Positions 43,542 to 53,703 of a stretch of 64,000 nucleotides of DNA are shown piece by piece. Below the pieces are notes generated by a model. That model saw only the letters and a list, made by a program, of their open reading frames with translations, was not told the origin of the DNA and made no database searches. This DNA comes from Alsobacter soli (GTDB lineage: Bacteria > Pseudomonadota > Alphaproteobacteria > Rhizobiales > Beijerinckiaceae). The stretch is from the NCBI RefSeq assembly GCF_003004785.1, contig NZ_PVZS01000005.1:158812-222811 (forward strand), given 5' to 3'. The translations under genes and the position numbers were made by a program. Position 1 is the stretch's first letter. Every line of letters begins with the position of its first letter.

Positions 43542-44926
43542 GGCCGTCCTCCGCCGGTTGCTGGTTTGGGTGGCGGCGTAATGAGGGGCCGGGTGTCCAC
43601 GACCCCGCCGGGCAGGATGGCCGGGAACTGGGCCTGAGCCCACCGGATCACCTGGACCGCGGGGCTATTCACCAGCACCTTGGCGGCCGGCGCGGTCCAC
43701 AGCACCTTGTCGACGAGGTCGTTGGGCCGGTAGGCCGTGTCGGCGATCCCGTCCCCGTTGAGATCGAAGCCCGGATTGTCGCTCCAGAAGTTGCCGCGCC
43801 CCGCCTTGGACCAGTCGAGGTAGCGCGTGCCGACATATTTCACCTGGTTGCGGTTGGCCACGAAGGCGTTGCCGACGACTTCGTTGCCCTCCGAACCGGC
43901 GGTGAAATGGATGCCGATCTCACATCCCTCGAACCAGTTGTCGCGGAACCGGTTCTGGTTGGCGTTGTAGATGAACACGCACTTCTCCGGGCCGAGGCGC
44001 GCGCCCGAGGAGGCCGCAGCCGGCGCCTCGTCGGCCTTGGGCATCCCGTGCTCGCCCGCCACCCGCAAGCCGCGCCGCATCCAGCGCTCGGCCGGTTGCA
44101 GTCCGCCTACCACCCGATTGCCCGTGATCTGCGAGCCATTGGCGTAGTTCAGCACGAGACCCTGGTCGCGGTCGTGGTCGGAGAGGTTGCCGCGCACCAC
44201 GAGCCGGTTGGAGAACATCAGCGCGTAGCCGACGGCGTTGCCGACCGAGACGTTGTCGCTGATCTCGCTGTCGTTGGTGTACATGTAATGGACCGCGAAG
44301 CGCAGATCGTGAAAACGATTGCGGGCATAGACGTTGCGCTTGCTGCTGATGCTGAAGACGCCGTCCCGCCCGAAGCTGATGTCGTTGTCCGTCACCTGGG
44401 CGCCGGGCGCGTTCCAGACGGACACGCCGTTACCGGCCTCGTTGATGCGTCCTTCCTGCAGCCCGATGATTACGTTTTTCCGAACGCGCGCCTCTTCGGC
44501 GCCGTGCACGTAGATCCCGAACAGGTTTCCCTCGACCCGGTTGTCCTCGACAACCGCCCCCTTCGCCGTCTTTTCGAGGAAGACGCCCGAGTCCATGCCT
44601 TCCAGATCCTGGCCCGAGCCGCGCACGACAAGGCCACGAATAACGGCGGCGGGGGCCTCGACGCGGATGACGCTGCCCTTGCCCGGACCCTGCACCACGG
44701 CGCCGGGCCGGCCCTCGATCACGAGCCGCTTCCTGAGCACGAGCGGCCCCTGGTGCAGGCCTTCGGCCAGCACCAGGGTGTCGCCCTCGGAGGCCCGGTC
44801 GGCGCTGTCCTGGAGCGGAGCAGCGTCGGCCGGCACAAGGATCTCCGCGGCCAGCGCACAAGTCGCAGTGGCGCTGGCGAGCAAGGCCGCCAGTCCCATT
44901 CGCCTGAGGATGGCCGCGACAGACAT
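43538..44926 (-). CDS. nosD: NosD periplasmic beta-helix protein
   Basis: 462-residue exported right-handed beta-helix protein needed to build the CuZ sulfide site of NosZ, acting with NosF and NosY. It has a signal peptide (LAALLASATATCALAAE). Many copies of the parallel beta-helix repeat are seen (GVFLEKTAKGAVVEDNRVEGN, GIYVHGAEEARVRKN, NVSVGNAVGYALMFSNRLVV). It starts 3 bases after the nosZ stop. Confidence 0.94.
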   Translation of the reverse strand: MSVAAILRRMGLAALLASATATCALAAEILVPADAAPLQDSADRASEGDTLVLAEGLHQGPLVLRKRLVIEGRPGAVVQGPGKGSVIRVEAPAAVIRGLVVRGSGQDLEGMDSGVFLEKTAKGAVVEDNRVEGNLFGIYVHGAEEARVRKNVIIGLQEGRINEAGNGVSVWNAPGAQVTDNDISFGRDGVFSISSKRNVYARNRFHDLRFAVHYMYTNDSEISDNVSVGNAVGYALMFSNRLVVRGNLSDHDRDQGLVLNYANGSQITGNRVVGGLQPAERWMRRGLRVAGEHGMPKADEAPAAASSGARLGPEKCVFIYNANQNRFRDNWFEGCEIGIHFTAGSEGNEVVGNAFVANRNQVKYVGTRYLDWSKAGRGNFWSDNPGFDLNGDGIADTAYRPNDLVDKVLWTAPAAKVLVNSPAVQVIRWAQAQFPAILPGGVVDTRPLITPPPKPATGGGRP

Positions 44927-44929
44927 GGC

Positions 44930-46870
44930 TCAGACGTTCTTCGGCTCGACGAACATCCGCCCCTTCATCTCCATGTGCATGGCATGGCAGAACCAGGAGC
45001 AATAGTACCAGTAGACGCCGGGCTTATCGGCCGTGAACGTCACCGAGGCCGTCGCCTGCGGGGCGACCTCCATCTGGATCCCGTAGTTCACGATGCTGAA
45101 GCCGTGGGTCAGGTCCTCGACCGCGTCGATGTTGGTGACGTGGACGGTGACGGTGTCGCCCTGCTTGACCGTGAAGCTCTCCAGCCCGAAGGCCGGCGCC
45201 GTCGAGGTCATGTAGACGCGCACCTTGTCCCCATCGCGGATGACCTTGTTGTCATCCTCCAGCTTCACGCCGTCGGCCTTCGCCTGCTTCACCGCGTCGG
45301 CGAAGAACGGGTCGGCGCGATCCCAGATCGAGATCGGGTTGATCTTCGAACGGTGGACAATGGTCGCGTCATGCGGCTCGGCGAAGCTCGGGCCATCGTG
45401 GACGATCACCATCTTGTCGCCGGAGATGTCGATCAACTGGTCGTTCTCGGGCTTCAGCGGGCCGACGTTCAGGAAGCGGTCCTTCGAGAACTTGTTGAGC
45501 GAAATTAGCCACTTGCCGTCGGCCTCCTTGGTCTGGCCCATGGAGGTGTGGTTGTGGCCGGGCTGGTAGTGGACGTCCAGCTTCTGGATGATGGGGTCGA
45601 CCTTCGCGCCCTTGTAGGCCTGCCGGGCCTTCTCGATGTTCCACTTCACCACCTGGCTGTCGATGAACACGGTGGTGTAGGCGTTGCCGCGGCCGTCGAA
45701 GGCCGTGTGCAGCGGGCCGAGTCCCAGCTCCGGCTCCGCGACAACCACGTCGCGCGGCTTGATCTTGTCGTCGAACAGGTCATCGAACAGGCGCACGTCC
45801 ATCACGGTCGCGGTCGGGGCCAGCTTGCCGTTGGCGACGATGTGAATGCCGTCCGGCGCGGTGTTCATGCCGTGCGGACTGTTGGAGACGGGCACATAGC
45901 GGGTGAAGGGCGAACCGTGGCGGCCGTCGACCATGGGCACGCCGCCCACCATCTTGGCCTGGCCGTTCTTCACGGCCTCCTCGATGCGCTTGATGTTGAA
46001 GATGACCACCCAGTCCTGCTCGTTGGCGGTCATTTCGGCGAGGGTGACGCCTTCTTCCGAGTTGTAGCAGGTCGCGAACGCGTATTTGCCCTGGTAGTCG
46101 GCGTCGACGTTGTCGAGGTTGCCGTCGACCATGACCTGCCAGGCCACCTTCATGGTGTCGCCATCCACCGCCGTAAAGATGGCGTGGTACTGCTTGTTGT
46201 CGTCGAGGATCTTGCCGTCGTTCGGGATCGGCACGCGGTCCTCGCCGTTGCAGAACACATAGCCCGTCTTCGGGTACTTCTGGACGCGCAGGCCATGCAC
46301 GGTGTGCTGGTTCGGGAGCTGGATGATCTTGTCGCAGCGCATCACGTCGAGGCGGATGCGCGCCACGCGCGTGTTCGCCTTGTCGTTCACGAAGCAGTAG
46401 CGGCCGTCATAGGTGCCGTCCGTGAAGGACAGGTGCGGGTGATGGAGGTCGCCATTGTGGTAGACGCCGCCGCGGTTCTTCAGGAACTCCACTGTCTCGG
46501 GCAGAAGGCCTTCGGTGAGCACCTTGCGACTCTGGTCGGTGAGACCCCAGCCCGTGGCGCTGTCGCGGTTGAACACCGGCACCCGCATCAGCTCGCGCAT
46601 GGAGGGGAGGCCCACGATGCGCAGTTCGCCGGTTTGGCCGCTGGAGAAGAACACGTAGTATTCGTCGAGTTCTCCCGGCTTGACCTCGGTCTTGTTCGGT
46701 CCGGCCGCCACAGCGGGGCGGGCCGGCGCGGTCTGCGCCTCGGCTGGGGTCACGCCCTTGCTGATGGCGATCCCTCCGGTCACCCCGGCCGCTCCCGCCG
46801 CGGCGACGGCGGCGGTCGTGCCCAGCATCTGCCTGCGGCTGAGTTTCTGGCTTTCGGTGTTGTCGGTCAT
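44930..46870 (-). CDS. nosZ: Nitrous oxide reductase (clade I)
   Basis: 646-residue periplasmic copper enzyme that reduces N2O to N2. Twin-arginine signal ([20 protein letters not shown]) places it in the Tat-exported clade I. The N-terminal propeller holds CuZ ligands, with DLHHPHLSF and several other His such as [17 protein letters not shown] and PGHNHTS. The C-terminal cupredoxin has the CuA motif [13 protein letters not shown] longer ORF opens in nosR. ATG 46870 with AGGAGG about 6 bases before it is clear. Confidence 0.98.
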   Translation of the reverse strand: MTDNTESQKLSRRQMLGTTAAVAAAGAAGVTGGIAISKGVTPAEAQTAPARPAVAAGPNKTEVKPGELDEYYVFFSSGQTGELRIVGLPSMRELMRVPVFNRDSATGWGLTDQSRKVLTEGLLPETVEFLKNRGGVYHNGDLHHPHLSFTDGTYDGRYCFVNDKANTRVARIRLDVMRCDKIIQLPNQHTVHGLRVQKYPKTGYVFCNGEDRVPIPNDGKILDDNKQYHAIFTAVDGDTMKVAWQVMVDGNLDNVDADYQGKYAFATCYNSEEGVTLAEMTANEQDWVVIFNIKRIEEAVKNGQAKMVGGVPMVDGRHGSPFTRYVPVSNSPHGMNTAPDGIHIVANGKLAPTATVMDVRLFDDLFDDKIKPRDVVVAEPELGLGPLHTAFDGRGNAYTTVFIDSQVVKWNIEKARQAYKGAKVDPIIQKLDVHYQPGHNHTSMGQTKEADGKWLISLNKFSKDRFLNVGPLKPENDQLIDISGDKMVIVHDGPSFAEPHDATIVHRSKINPISIWDRADPFFADAVKQAKADGVKLEDDNKVIRDGDKVRVYMTSTAPAFGLESFTVKQGDTVTVHVTNIDAVEDLTHGFSIVNYGIQMEVAPQATASVTFTADKPGVYWYYCSWFCHAMHMEMKGRMFVEPKNV

Positions 46871-46890
46871 GGCGAGCCTCCTGAGCTCGG

Positions 46891-49182
46891 CTAGGGTGAG
46901 GGGGAAGGGGAGTGCGGGGATTCGGCGACCGGCACGCCGTTGTGGGCGATGACCGGCTTGTGCCCGGAGCCACCCGCCCGCATGGACGGCGACGACAGCG
47001 CCTCGCGCTTCTCCCGCTTCAACCGCACCTGGATCATGTGCGGGCAGCGGTGGTCGTCGTGGTAGAGCTCCTGGCAGTGCATGCAGTAGATGCACTCGTT
47101 GACGTTGATGTGCCCTTCGGGGTGTATCGACTGAACCGGGCATTCCTTGGCGCAACGCTGGCAGGGCGAGCCGCATTCGGGCCATCGCCTCAGCCACTCG
47201 AAGGTCCGGATGCGGCCCGGAATGGCCAGGGCGGCGCCGAGCGGGCACAGGTAGCGGCAGAAGAAGCGCTCGACGAACAAGCCCGCGACGAGCAGGGCCA
47301 CGGCGTAGAGCACGTAGGGCCAGTCGCGCATGAACTTCAGCACGATGGAGGTCTTGAAGGGCTCCACCTCGGCCAGCGTTTCAGCCAGCGCGACCGAATA
47401 CAGGGACGCGCCGAACAGACCCAGGAAGATGATGTACTTGATGGGCCAGAGGCGCTCGTGCAGGCCCCAGGGGAGCTTCAGCTGCGGCACCTTGAGGGCC
47501 TGGGCCAGGTTGTTCGTGAGCTCCTGGAGCGCGCCGAAGGGGCACAGCCACCCGCAGAACGGACCGCGCCCCCAGAACAGCAATCCCGCCGCCACGGCCG
47601 CCCACAGGATGAAGATAAGCGGAGCGGCGAGGAAGAACTCCCAGTGGAAGCCGTTGATCAGCGCGTTTGTGAAGGTCAGCACGTTGACGACGGACAGCTG
47701 CGCGTTCGCGTACCAGCCCAGCCACACCAGCGTGAACAGAAGGAAGGCCCGCCGGACCCAGACGTAGGTCTTCGGGCGCTTCACCAGCGCGTCCTGGAAG
47801 AAGAAGATCCCGGTAAGGGCGAGCAGGGCCGCCGCGGTGATCCCGATGGCGACGGGCCTGCCACGCCAGATCTGCAGCCAAAGCGGCTCCGCTTCGTCGG
47901 GCGGCACGCCGGCCGTGGGGGTGGGGGCCTGGGCCGGGGCCTGAGCGGCGGGAGCAGGCTGGTCAGGGACCGTGACGGCCTTCTGCTCGCGCTTGACATA
48001 GGCGTCCGGCAACGCGTAGCCAACGTCGAAGGTCAGGAACGCCTTGTCGCGCGCGCCCGTGGCGCGCTGGACCAGGAGCTGGAGCTGCCAGGGCTCGGTC
48101 GGATCGAGCGTGAACTCCGGCGGCGTCGTGAACAGGGCGATCTCGGGCAGGTCCGGCGCGCCCTCGGCGGCCAGCGAGCCGATCCGGGTGTGGTTGCGAT
48201 CGCGGAAGCGCGTGCTGGCCCCGTCCTGGAGCAACTCGATGCGATCGAAGATGCCGCCGCGGACATAGCCCGAGCCCTTGAAGGAATAGGCGCCCTGGCC
48301 GGCCACGATGATGGCCTGCTGCCCCGGCTTGAGCTGCGCCTTGAGCCGATTGTAGGCGTCGTCGCCCAGCAGGCTGCGCCCGATCGTGGGCGCCGAGGCG
48401 AGAGCGACGTACAGGTCGATGAAAGTGTCGTCGGGGTTCCCGGTTTCGGCGTTCGCCGCCGCGGCCGCGTTCCCCGCCTTGGAGAAGGCGTCGCTGACGT
48501 CCCCGACGCTGAGGTGGAGACGACGGACGGATCCATCCCCCAGCAGCGTCTGCCAGTCCTTGATTTCGCTCTTCCCGAGGTCAAGCGTCTTGGTCACGGT
48601 GGCCGCGGCCGTGGTCGCGCCCGCAGCCGCCTGGCCGCCCAGCCGCCCGCTCCTGATCAGCTTCGTGGCCGATCGCACGACGCTGTCGCCGATCACCAGC
48701 ACCGTCACGGTCGCGCCGCTCACGATGTCGACCTGCGGCGGCTTCTCGGCCCCGCTGGCGACGGGCTTCATGTCCTTGCCGACCAGGGTGTTGATGGCGG
48801 CCAGGATGCGCTTCTCGGGGATGCCGATGAGGACGATCGGCTCCTTGTGCTCGACGAGCTTGAGGCCGGTGATCACGCCCTGCGGGTCGATGCCCACCAG
48901 CAGGTTGATGGGCTTCCCGGAGTAGCCGGTCGCGTTCGTGAAGTCGGTGTTGAGATAAACGAAGCCCTTGAGCACATCGCCCGCGAAGACGGGCGTCACC
49001 GGCGGGTCGCCCTGGGGCGGGCCGAACCGGTCGGCGCCCCCGAAGAACTCGGAGGGTTGCGCCTTGGCGAGGTATTCCTGGAGCTTGCCGGAGGAGGCGC
49101 CGGCAGCCGCCGCGCTTAAAGCGTAGAAAAGGACAGCGAGGAGACACGCCCGCAGGCTTGCGGAAAAGTCCGTCAGGCGCAT
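46891..49182 (-). CDS. nosR: NosR flavo-iron-sulfur membrane protein
   Basis: 763-residue protein needed for expression and activity of NosZ; it passes electrons from quinol. A signal peptide ([19 protein letters not shown]) leads to a periplasmic FMN-binding domain with VSGATVTV, where the Thr is the expected FMN-attachment residue. Several membrane helices and two NapH-like loops follow ([26 protein letters not shown]). Last comes a ferredoxin domain ([32 protein letters not shown]). ATG 49182 starts the signal peptide; the ORF opens further up at 49374. It heads nosRZDFYLX. Confidence 0.95.
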   Translation of the reverse strand: MRLTDFSASLRACLLAVLFYALSAAAAGASSGKLQEYLAKAQPSEFFGGADRFGPPQGDPPVTPVFAGDVLKGFVYLNTDFTNATGYSGKPINLLVGIDPQGVITGLKLVEHKEPIVLIGIPEKRILAAINTLVGKDMKPVASGAEKPPQVDIVSGATVTVLVIGDSVVRSATKLIRSGRLGGQAAAGATTAAATVTKTLDLGKSEIKDWQTLLGDGSVRRLHLSVGDVSDAFSKAGNAAAAANAETGNPDDTFIDLYVALASAPTIGRSLLGDDAYNRLKAQLKPGQQAIIVAGQGAYSFKGSGYVRGGIFDRIELLQDGASTRFRDRNHTRIGSLAAEGAPDLPEIALFTTPPEFTLDPTEPWQLQLLVQRATGARDKAFLTFDVGYALPDAYVKREQKAVTVPDQPAPAAQAPAQAPTPTAGVPPDEAEPLWLQIWRGRPVAIGITAAALLALTGIFFFQDALVKRPKTYVWVRRAFLLFTLVWLGWYANAQLSVVNVLTFTNALINGFHWEFFLAAPLIFILWAAVAAGLLFWGRGPFCGWLCPFGALQELTNNLAQALKVPQLKLPWGLHERLWPIKYIIFLGLFGASLYSVALAETLAEVEPFKTSIVLKFMRDWPYVLYAVALLVAGLFVERFFCRYLCPLGAALAIPGRIRTFEWLRRWPECGSPCQRCAKECPVQSIHPEGHINVNECIYCMHCQELYHDDHRCPHMIQVRLKREKREALSSPSMRAGGSGHKPVIAHNGVPVAESPHSPSPSP

Positions 49183-49240
49183 CGCCCAGTTCCCTGTTCG
49201 AAGAGCTTTCCTTCGCACAGGAAGATGACAACTCCCGGAC

Positions 49241-49256
49241 CGGAACAATGGTTCCG
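49241..49256. repeat. Inverted repeat upstream of nosR
   Basis: CGGAAC-AATG-GTTCCG is a perfect 6-4-6 dyad, 59 bases before the nosR start. It may be an operator or an mRNA leader hairpin. No family can be named. Confidence 0.4.
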
Positions 49257-49332
49257 CCGGTCGACGCCGTCTTCTCCGATGGGCGATGTGGTGGGCACAG
49301 GGGCCAAAGAGCAGGGCGCGGGCGCCGCTTCT

Positions 49333-49346
49333 TTGCGCAGGGTCAA
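49333..49346. promoter_or_regulatory. FixK/FNR-type box between nosR and ferritin-like gene
   Basis: TTGC-GCAGGG-TCAA fits the FixK2 consensus TTG(A/C)-N6-(T/G)CAA. Its centre is 57 bases from the plus gene start and about 157 from nosR, so it could activate either. A weaker copy, TTGG-N6-TCAA, lies at 49361-49374. Confidence 0.5.
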
Positions 49347-49396
49347 ACTCACCGGTTATGTTGGGGAGTGTCAACTACCTACGCGGGAGCCGCGCG

Positions 49397-50221
49397 ATGC
49401 CTTTCCTCAAGACGGAACCGCTCGGGGTCCTTGAAACCCTGGACGAATTGTTCGCTTTGGCTCACGCCATGGAGAGCGAGGCGGCCGCGAAATACGCGGA
49501 ATTCGGAGCAGCCATGCGGGCGCAGGGACACGATGACCTCGCGGCCGTGTTCGAGGGCATCGCAGCCGAGGAGCGCGGCCACGTCGCGCACGTGGACGCC
49601 TGGTCGGAGCAGCGCCTGGGCCACGAGCCCAATCCCGCCGCCCTGCGCTGGCTGGCTCCGCCCACGTTCGAGGAGGAGGACGCCGCCGAGATGTCCGGCT
49701 CCAACCTGCTCACGCCCTACCGGGTGCTCACTGTCGCCACGCGCAACGAGGAGCGCGCCTTCGCCTTCTGGAGCTACGTCGCCGCCAACGCCGCGCGGCC
49801 GGAGGTGCGCCAGGCTGCGGAGACCATGGCCAAGGAGGAACTCGGTCACGTGGCGGCGTTCCGGAGGGAGCGGCGCAAGGCCTTTCACGCCATGCGAGGG
49901 GAAACAGCAACGCCCCAGGCGCGGCAGGCCGCGGCAGACCTCGAACTGCGCCTCGCCAAGGCCTTGGACGAGTCACCCGGCGGCCACTTCGTCGAACTCG
50001 CCGCGGAAGCACGAGCCATGGCCGTCGAGTCCCGGAAATTCGGCCTTCAGGCCGGCGGGCCCAAGGATGGCTCCGCCGCGGCGCTCGCCGAGGCTCTGGT
50101 CGACGCCTACCTCGAAGGGGTCGACTCCTCGGAGGACGAGGACGAGCTGCACGCCTTCCAGCAGCTTGCGGAGCGCGCGGTGAGACGGTTGGCCGCCCTC
50201 AGGTCGCGCCCTTCGACCTGA
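49397..50221 (+). CDS. Ferritin-like diiron domain protein
   Basis: 274-residue soluble protein with a rubrerythrin/ferritin-like helical bundle. The N-terminal half has HAMESEAAAKYAEF and EERGHVAHVDAW; the middle has VATRNEERAFAFWSYV and KEELGHVAAFRRERR. Both pairs give Glu and ExxH ligands for a diiron site. A helical tail follows. The family often works in iron or peroxide handling. It diverges from nosR, and a FixK-type box lies 51 bases upstream. ATG 49397 starts the conserved part; the ORF opens at 49286. The exact role is unknown. Confidence 0.82.
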   Translation: MPFLKTEPLGVLETLDELFALAHAMESEAAAKYAEFGAAMRAQGHDDLAAVFEGIAAEERGHVAHVDAWSEQRLGHEPNPAALRWLAPPTFEEEDAAEMSGSNLLTPYRVLTVATRNEERAFAFWSYVAANAARPEVRQAAETMAKEELGHVAAFRRERRKAFHAMRGETATPQARQAAADLELRLAKALDESPGGHFVELAAEARAMAVESRKFGLQAGGPKDGSAAALAEALVDAYLEGVDSSEDEDELHAFQQLAERAVRRLAALRSRPST

Positions 50222-50377
50222 GCAACCGCCACAGGCGGTCGCGACGCTTCGGGCTTGAAATCGGTTTCTCGCGGAGGGCGCAGAGGCCGTCCCGATCCCT
50301 GACCTGGATCAGGCGAAGTGGCGCGCGCGGCGCTATCCTTTCGAGACGACGTTCACGTCAGCGGGAGGACCGGTCCC

Positions 50378-50668
50378 ATGATCAAGCTCGGGTTCGCGCT
50401 GCTCGGGATCACCCTGGTCGGCCCGGCGGCCGACAGCGTCCCGCGCTTTGACATCCAGGCCGCGTGCCGCGCCCAAACCTCGTCGCTGAACGGCACCGGC
50501 GAGACCATGGGGAATTGCGTGAAGGAGGAGCAAGCCGCCCGGGACAAGCTGGCCGCGACCTGGAGCCATACCAAGCCCAGCAGCCGGGAGATCTGCGTCG
50601 GCGAGCAGCAGGGCATTCATAGCTACGTGGATCTCGCGGCCTGCCTGGACATGTACGCCAGCCAGTGA
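50378..50668 (+). CDS. Small exported protein, function unknown
   Basis: 96-residue protein with a signal peptide (MIKLGFALLGITLVGPAADS) and a mature part with four Cys (QAACRAQ, MGNCVKEE, REICVGEQ, LAACLDMY), which could form two disulfides. Similar small Cys-containing proteins are frequent in Hyphomicrobiales, without known function. GGGAGG lies upstream of ATG 50378; the ORF opens at 50318. Confidence 0.7.
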   Translation: MIKLGFALLGITLVGPAADSVPRFDIQAACRAQTSSLNGTGETMGNCVKEEQAARDKLAATWSHTKPSSREICVGEQQGIHSYVDLAACLDMYASQ

Positions 50669-50901
50669 TCCCCGCGCCGGCCTTTCGGCTGGGCTCTCCA
50701 GGGAGGATTGGTGTTCGTTGACGGACCGCGCCAACTCGTCCAACGTCCCTGCAAAGAGATGGCAAGTCGTCCCGCGTTCGTGAGCAGGACGCCAGGGAGG
50801 ATCCGTGATCCGTCACCCCCAACCTCGGCGCGCCTCCAAGAGCGTGTCGCGGCGCCCCGGCGCGGCTTGGCGCGCAGCCGTTCCTTCTCGCTGGCGCTGA
50901 C

Positions 50902-51735
50902 ATGATCAGCGGCCGAACCACCCTCATCGCGCATCTCGGCTATCCGACCGAGTCTTTCCGCGCGCCTATGATCTACAATCCCTGGTTCGAGGAGTGCGGG
51001 ATCGACGCGGTCGTCATGCCCATGGGCGTGAAGGCGGAGGACTACGCCGCTTTCCTGCGACCGCTGTTCCGGCTCAGCAATATTCGCGGCGCGCTGGTCA
51101 CGATGCCGCACAAGGTGGCCACCATCGGCCTGGTGGACGAGGTGAGCACGGCCGCCGCCATCGCGGGTTCGGCCAACGCCATCCTGCTGCGGGAAGACGG
51201 CAGCCTGCTGGCCGACATGTTCGACGGCGAAGGCTTCGTGCGAGGGATGCGCCGGAAGGGGCGCGATCCCAGGGGCGCGCGGGCCCTGGTGGTAGGAGCG
51301 GGCGGCGTCGGCTCCGCCATCGCGGCTTCCCTCGCGGGCGCAGGCGTCGGAGCGCTCGGCCTTTTCGACATCGACGGGCACAGCGCGGCGGCGCTCGCCG
51401 ACCGGCTCGCGCGGCACTACCCGGCGCTGGAAGTCGCGGTCGGCCAGCGCGACCCTGCAGGCTACGACGTGGTGGTCAACGCCACCCCGCTGGGCATGAA
51501 GCCGGGCGACCCGTTGCCTGTCGACGTGGCCAGGCTGGGCCCCGACTGCTTCGTCGGAGAGGTCGTGCTCACGCAGGAGATCACGCCCTTCCTGGCTGCG
51601 GCCCGCGAGCGCGGCTGCGCCGTGCAGGTGGGAACCGACATGCTGTTCGAGCAGATTCCAGCCTATCTCGAATTCTTCGGCTTCCCGAGCACGACCGCCG
51701 AGAAACTGCGGCAGGTGGCGCGTATTCGCTATTGA
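50902..51735 (+). CDS. Shikimate/quinate dehydrogenase family protein
   Basis: 277-residue AroE-type oxidoreductase that interconverts shikimate (or quinate) and the 3-dehydro compound with NAD(P). The substrate Lys lies in VTMPHKVATIGLVDE and the Asp in MFDGEGFVRGM. The Rossmann loop is VVGAGGVGSAIAASLAGAG, followed by VVNATPLGM. It is followed after 30 bases by a dehydroshikimate-dehydratase-like gene. That neighbour suggests a catabolic role (quinate/shikimate breakdown) rather than aromatic amino acid synthesis. Confidence 0.87.
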   Translation: MISGRTTLIAHLGYPTESFRAPMIYNPWFEECGIDAVVMPMGVKAEDYAAFLRPLFRLSNIRGALVTMPHKVATIGLVDEVSTAAAIAGSANAILLREDGSLLADMFDGEGFVRGMRRKGRDPRGARALVVGAGGVGSAIAASLAGAGVGALGLFDIDGHSAAALADRLARHYPALEVAVGQRDPAGYDVVVNATPLGMKPGDPLPVDVARLGPDCFVGEVVLTQEITPFLAAARERGCAVQVGTDMLFEQIPAYLEFFGFPSTTAEKLRQVARIRY

Positions 51736-51765
51736 CGCCGAGGGGCGGACAAGGACGTGAGGACG

Positions 51766-53655
51766 ATGAAGACCTCGATCGCGACCGTTTCGATCTCCGG
51801 CGACTTCCGGGACAAGCTGGCCGCCATCGCGGCGGCTGGCTTCGACGGCCTCGAGATCTTCGAGCAGGATTTCGTGGCGTTCGAGGGCGGCCCGCGAGAG
51901 GCCGCCGCCATGGTCCGCGGCCATGGGCTCGAGATCCTGCTGTTCCAGCCGTTCCGCGACTTCGAGGGCCTGCCCGAGCCGCTGCGCACCCGCGCCTTCG
52001 CGCGGGCCGAGCGCAAATTCGACCTGATGCAGGAGCTCGGCGCAGACCTCCTGCTCGTCTGCTCCTCCGTCCATCCCGAGGCGATCGGCGGCATCGACCG
52101 GGCGGCGGCGGACCTTCACGAGCTCGGCGAGCGGGCCGCCGCGCGCGGGCTGCGCCTCGGCTTCGAGGCGCTGGCCTGGGGGCGCTACGTCAACGATCAC
52201 CGCGACGCCTGGGAGGTGGTGCGGCGGGCCGACCATCCGAACGTGGGGCTCATCCTCGACAGCTTCCACTCGCTGGGACGCGGGATCCCGCCTGACACGA
52301 TCCGGCGCATTCCCGGGGACAAGATCTTCTTCGTCCAACTGGCGGACGCGCCGGCCATCGACATGGACCTGCTCTACTGGTCGCGGCACTTCCGCAACAT
52401 GCCGGGCGAGGGCGACCTCGACGTGGTCGGATTCATGCGCGCGGTGATGGCCACCGGGTACCGTGGCCCGCTGAGCCTGGAGATCTTCAACGACCAGTTC
52501 CGCAGCGCCCTGCCGGGGCTCGTCGCCTCCGACGGACATCGCTCGCTTTTGGCGCTCATGGATCGCGTGAAGCGGGCCGAGCCCGCCGTGGCGGAGGCGG
52601 TGACCCCGCTGCCGGCGCCGGCCTCCGTGGACGCCGTGGAGTTCATCGAGTTCGCGACCAGCGCCGCCGAGGCGCCAGGCCTCGAGACGCAGCTTTCGGC
52701 CATGGGCTTCACTCGAGCCGGGAGACACGTGTCCAAGTCCGTGACGCTGTGGCGGCAAGGTGGGATCAACATTCTCGTCAACACGGAGACCACCGGCTTC
52801 GCTCACTCGGCGTTCATCAGCCACGGGACGACCGTCAGCGACATTGCGCTGCGCGTTCCGGACGCCTCGGCCACGCTCGGGCGCGCCCTGGCGCTGGGCA
52901 GCAAGCGCTTCTCCCAGGCTACGGCTCCGGGTGAACTGCAAATTCCGGCTATTCGGGGCGTGGGCGGGAGCGTGCTGCGCTTCGTGGACGGGATCTCGGA
53001 CCTGGGACGGCTCTGGGAGGTGGATTTCCGCCTGGAGAAGAACGCGCCTGGGCCCAGCGCCGGGCTCGCCCGGGTCGACCATATCGGGCAGACCATGGCG
53101 TATGGAGAGATGCTGAGCTGGTCGCTGTTCTACACGTCCATCTTCGAGGCGACCAAGGCGCCGATGGTGGACGTCGCCGACCCAGACGGGCTGGTGCGCA
53201 GCCAAGCCATCGAGACGGCCGGCGGGGCGCTCAGGGTCACGCTGAACGGCGCGGAATCCCGGCGCACGCAAGCCGGGCGCTTCGTTGCCGACAGCTTCGG
53301 ATCGGCCGTGCAGCACATCGCGTTTGCGGCCGACGACATCTTCGCGGCCGCCGAGGCCCTGGCGGCCCGCGGGTTCCAGGCCCTGGCGATCGGAAAGAAC
53401 TACTACGACGACCTCGACGCCCGCTTCGGCCTGGAGCCGGAACTCCTCGCCCGGCTGAAATCCCTCAACCTCATGTACGACCGCGACGCGGGCGGCGAGT
53501 TCTTCCAGCTCTACGGCCGCAGTTTCGGCGAGGGCATGTTCTTCGAGATCGTGGAGCGGAGGGGGGCATATGCGGGGTACGGCGCCGCGAACGCCCCGTT
53601 CCGCACGGCGGCCCAGCGCCGCGCTGCGCGCCCCGGCGACATGCCCCGGATCTGA
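51766..53655 (+). CDS. quiC: 3-dehydroshikimate dehydratase / HPPD-like fusion
   Basis: 629-residue two-domain protein. Residues about 1-265 are a sugar-isomerase TIM barrel with metal ligands in LRLGFEALAWGRY (Glu), VGLILDSFHSLGRG (Asp), IFFVQLADAP (Gln) and LSLEIFNDQF (Glu), as in 3-dehydroshikimate dehydratase. The rest is a 4-hydroxyphenylpyruvate-dioxygenase-like vicinal oxygen chelate part (HIGQTMAYGEMLSW, VQHIAFAADDIFA, EFFQLYGRSFGEGMFFEIVE). It makes protocatechuate from dehydroshikimate; whether the C-terminal half is active is unclear. ATG 51766 is chosen over GTG 51757 by the GAGGA site. Confidence 0.88.
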   Translation: MKTSIATVSISGDFRDKLAAIAAAGFDGLEIFEQDFVAFEGGPREAAAMVRGHGLEILLFQPFRDFEGLPEPLRTRAFARAERKFDLMQELGADLLLVCSSVHPEAIGGIDRAAADLHELGERAAARGLRLGFEALAWGRYVNDHRDAWEVVRRADHPNVGLILDSFHSLGRGIPPDTIRRIPGDKIFFVQLADAPAIDMDLLYWSRHFRNMPGEGDLDVVGFMRAVMATGYRGPLSLEIFNDQFRSALPGLVASDGHRSLLALMDRVKRAEPAVAEAVTPLPAPASVDAVEFIEFATSAAEAPGLETQLSAMGFTRAGRHVSKSVTLWRQGGINILVNTETTGFAHSAFISHGTTVSDIALRVPDASATLGRALALGSKRFSQATAPGELQIPAIRGVGGSVLRFVDGISDLGRLWEVDFRLEKNAPGPSAGLARVDHIGQTMAYGEMLSWSLFYTSIFEATKAPMVDVADPDGLVRSQAIETAGGALRVTLNGAESRRTQAGRFVADSFGSAVQHIAFAADDIFAAAEALAARGFQALAIGKNYYDDLDARFGLEPELLARLKSLNLMYDRDAGGEFFQLYGRSFGEGMFFEIVERRGAYAGYGAANAPFRTAAQRRAARPGDMPRI

Positions 53656-53703
53656 CGCTTCCTTCTTCAGCGCCGGACGCCCGGGCCGGCCATCGCGGGC
53701 TGG

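Noticed and set aside
44541..49119. Long plus-strand ORFs opposite nosZ, nosD and nosR (up to 735 codons)
   Set aside because: The minus-strand frames encode recognised proteins over their whole length; the plus frames are low-complexity mirrors produced by high GC.
53656..53703. Hairpin GCCCG/CGGGC between quiC and sdaA as terminator
   Set aside because: The stem is only 5 bp with a long loop and no T-run, so it is not supported.
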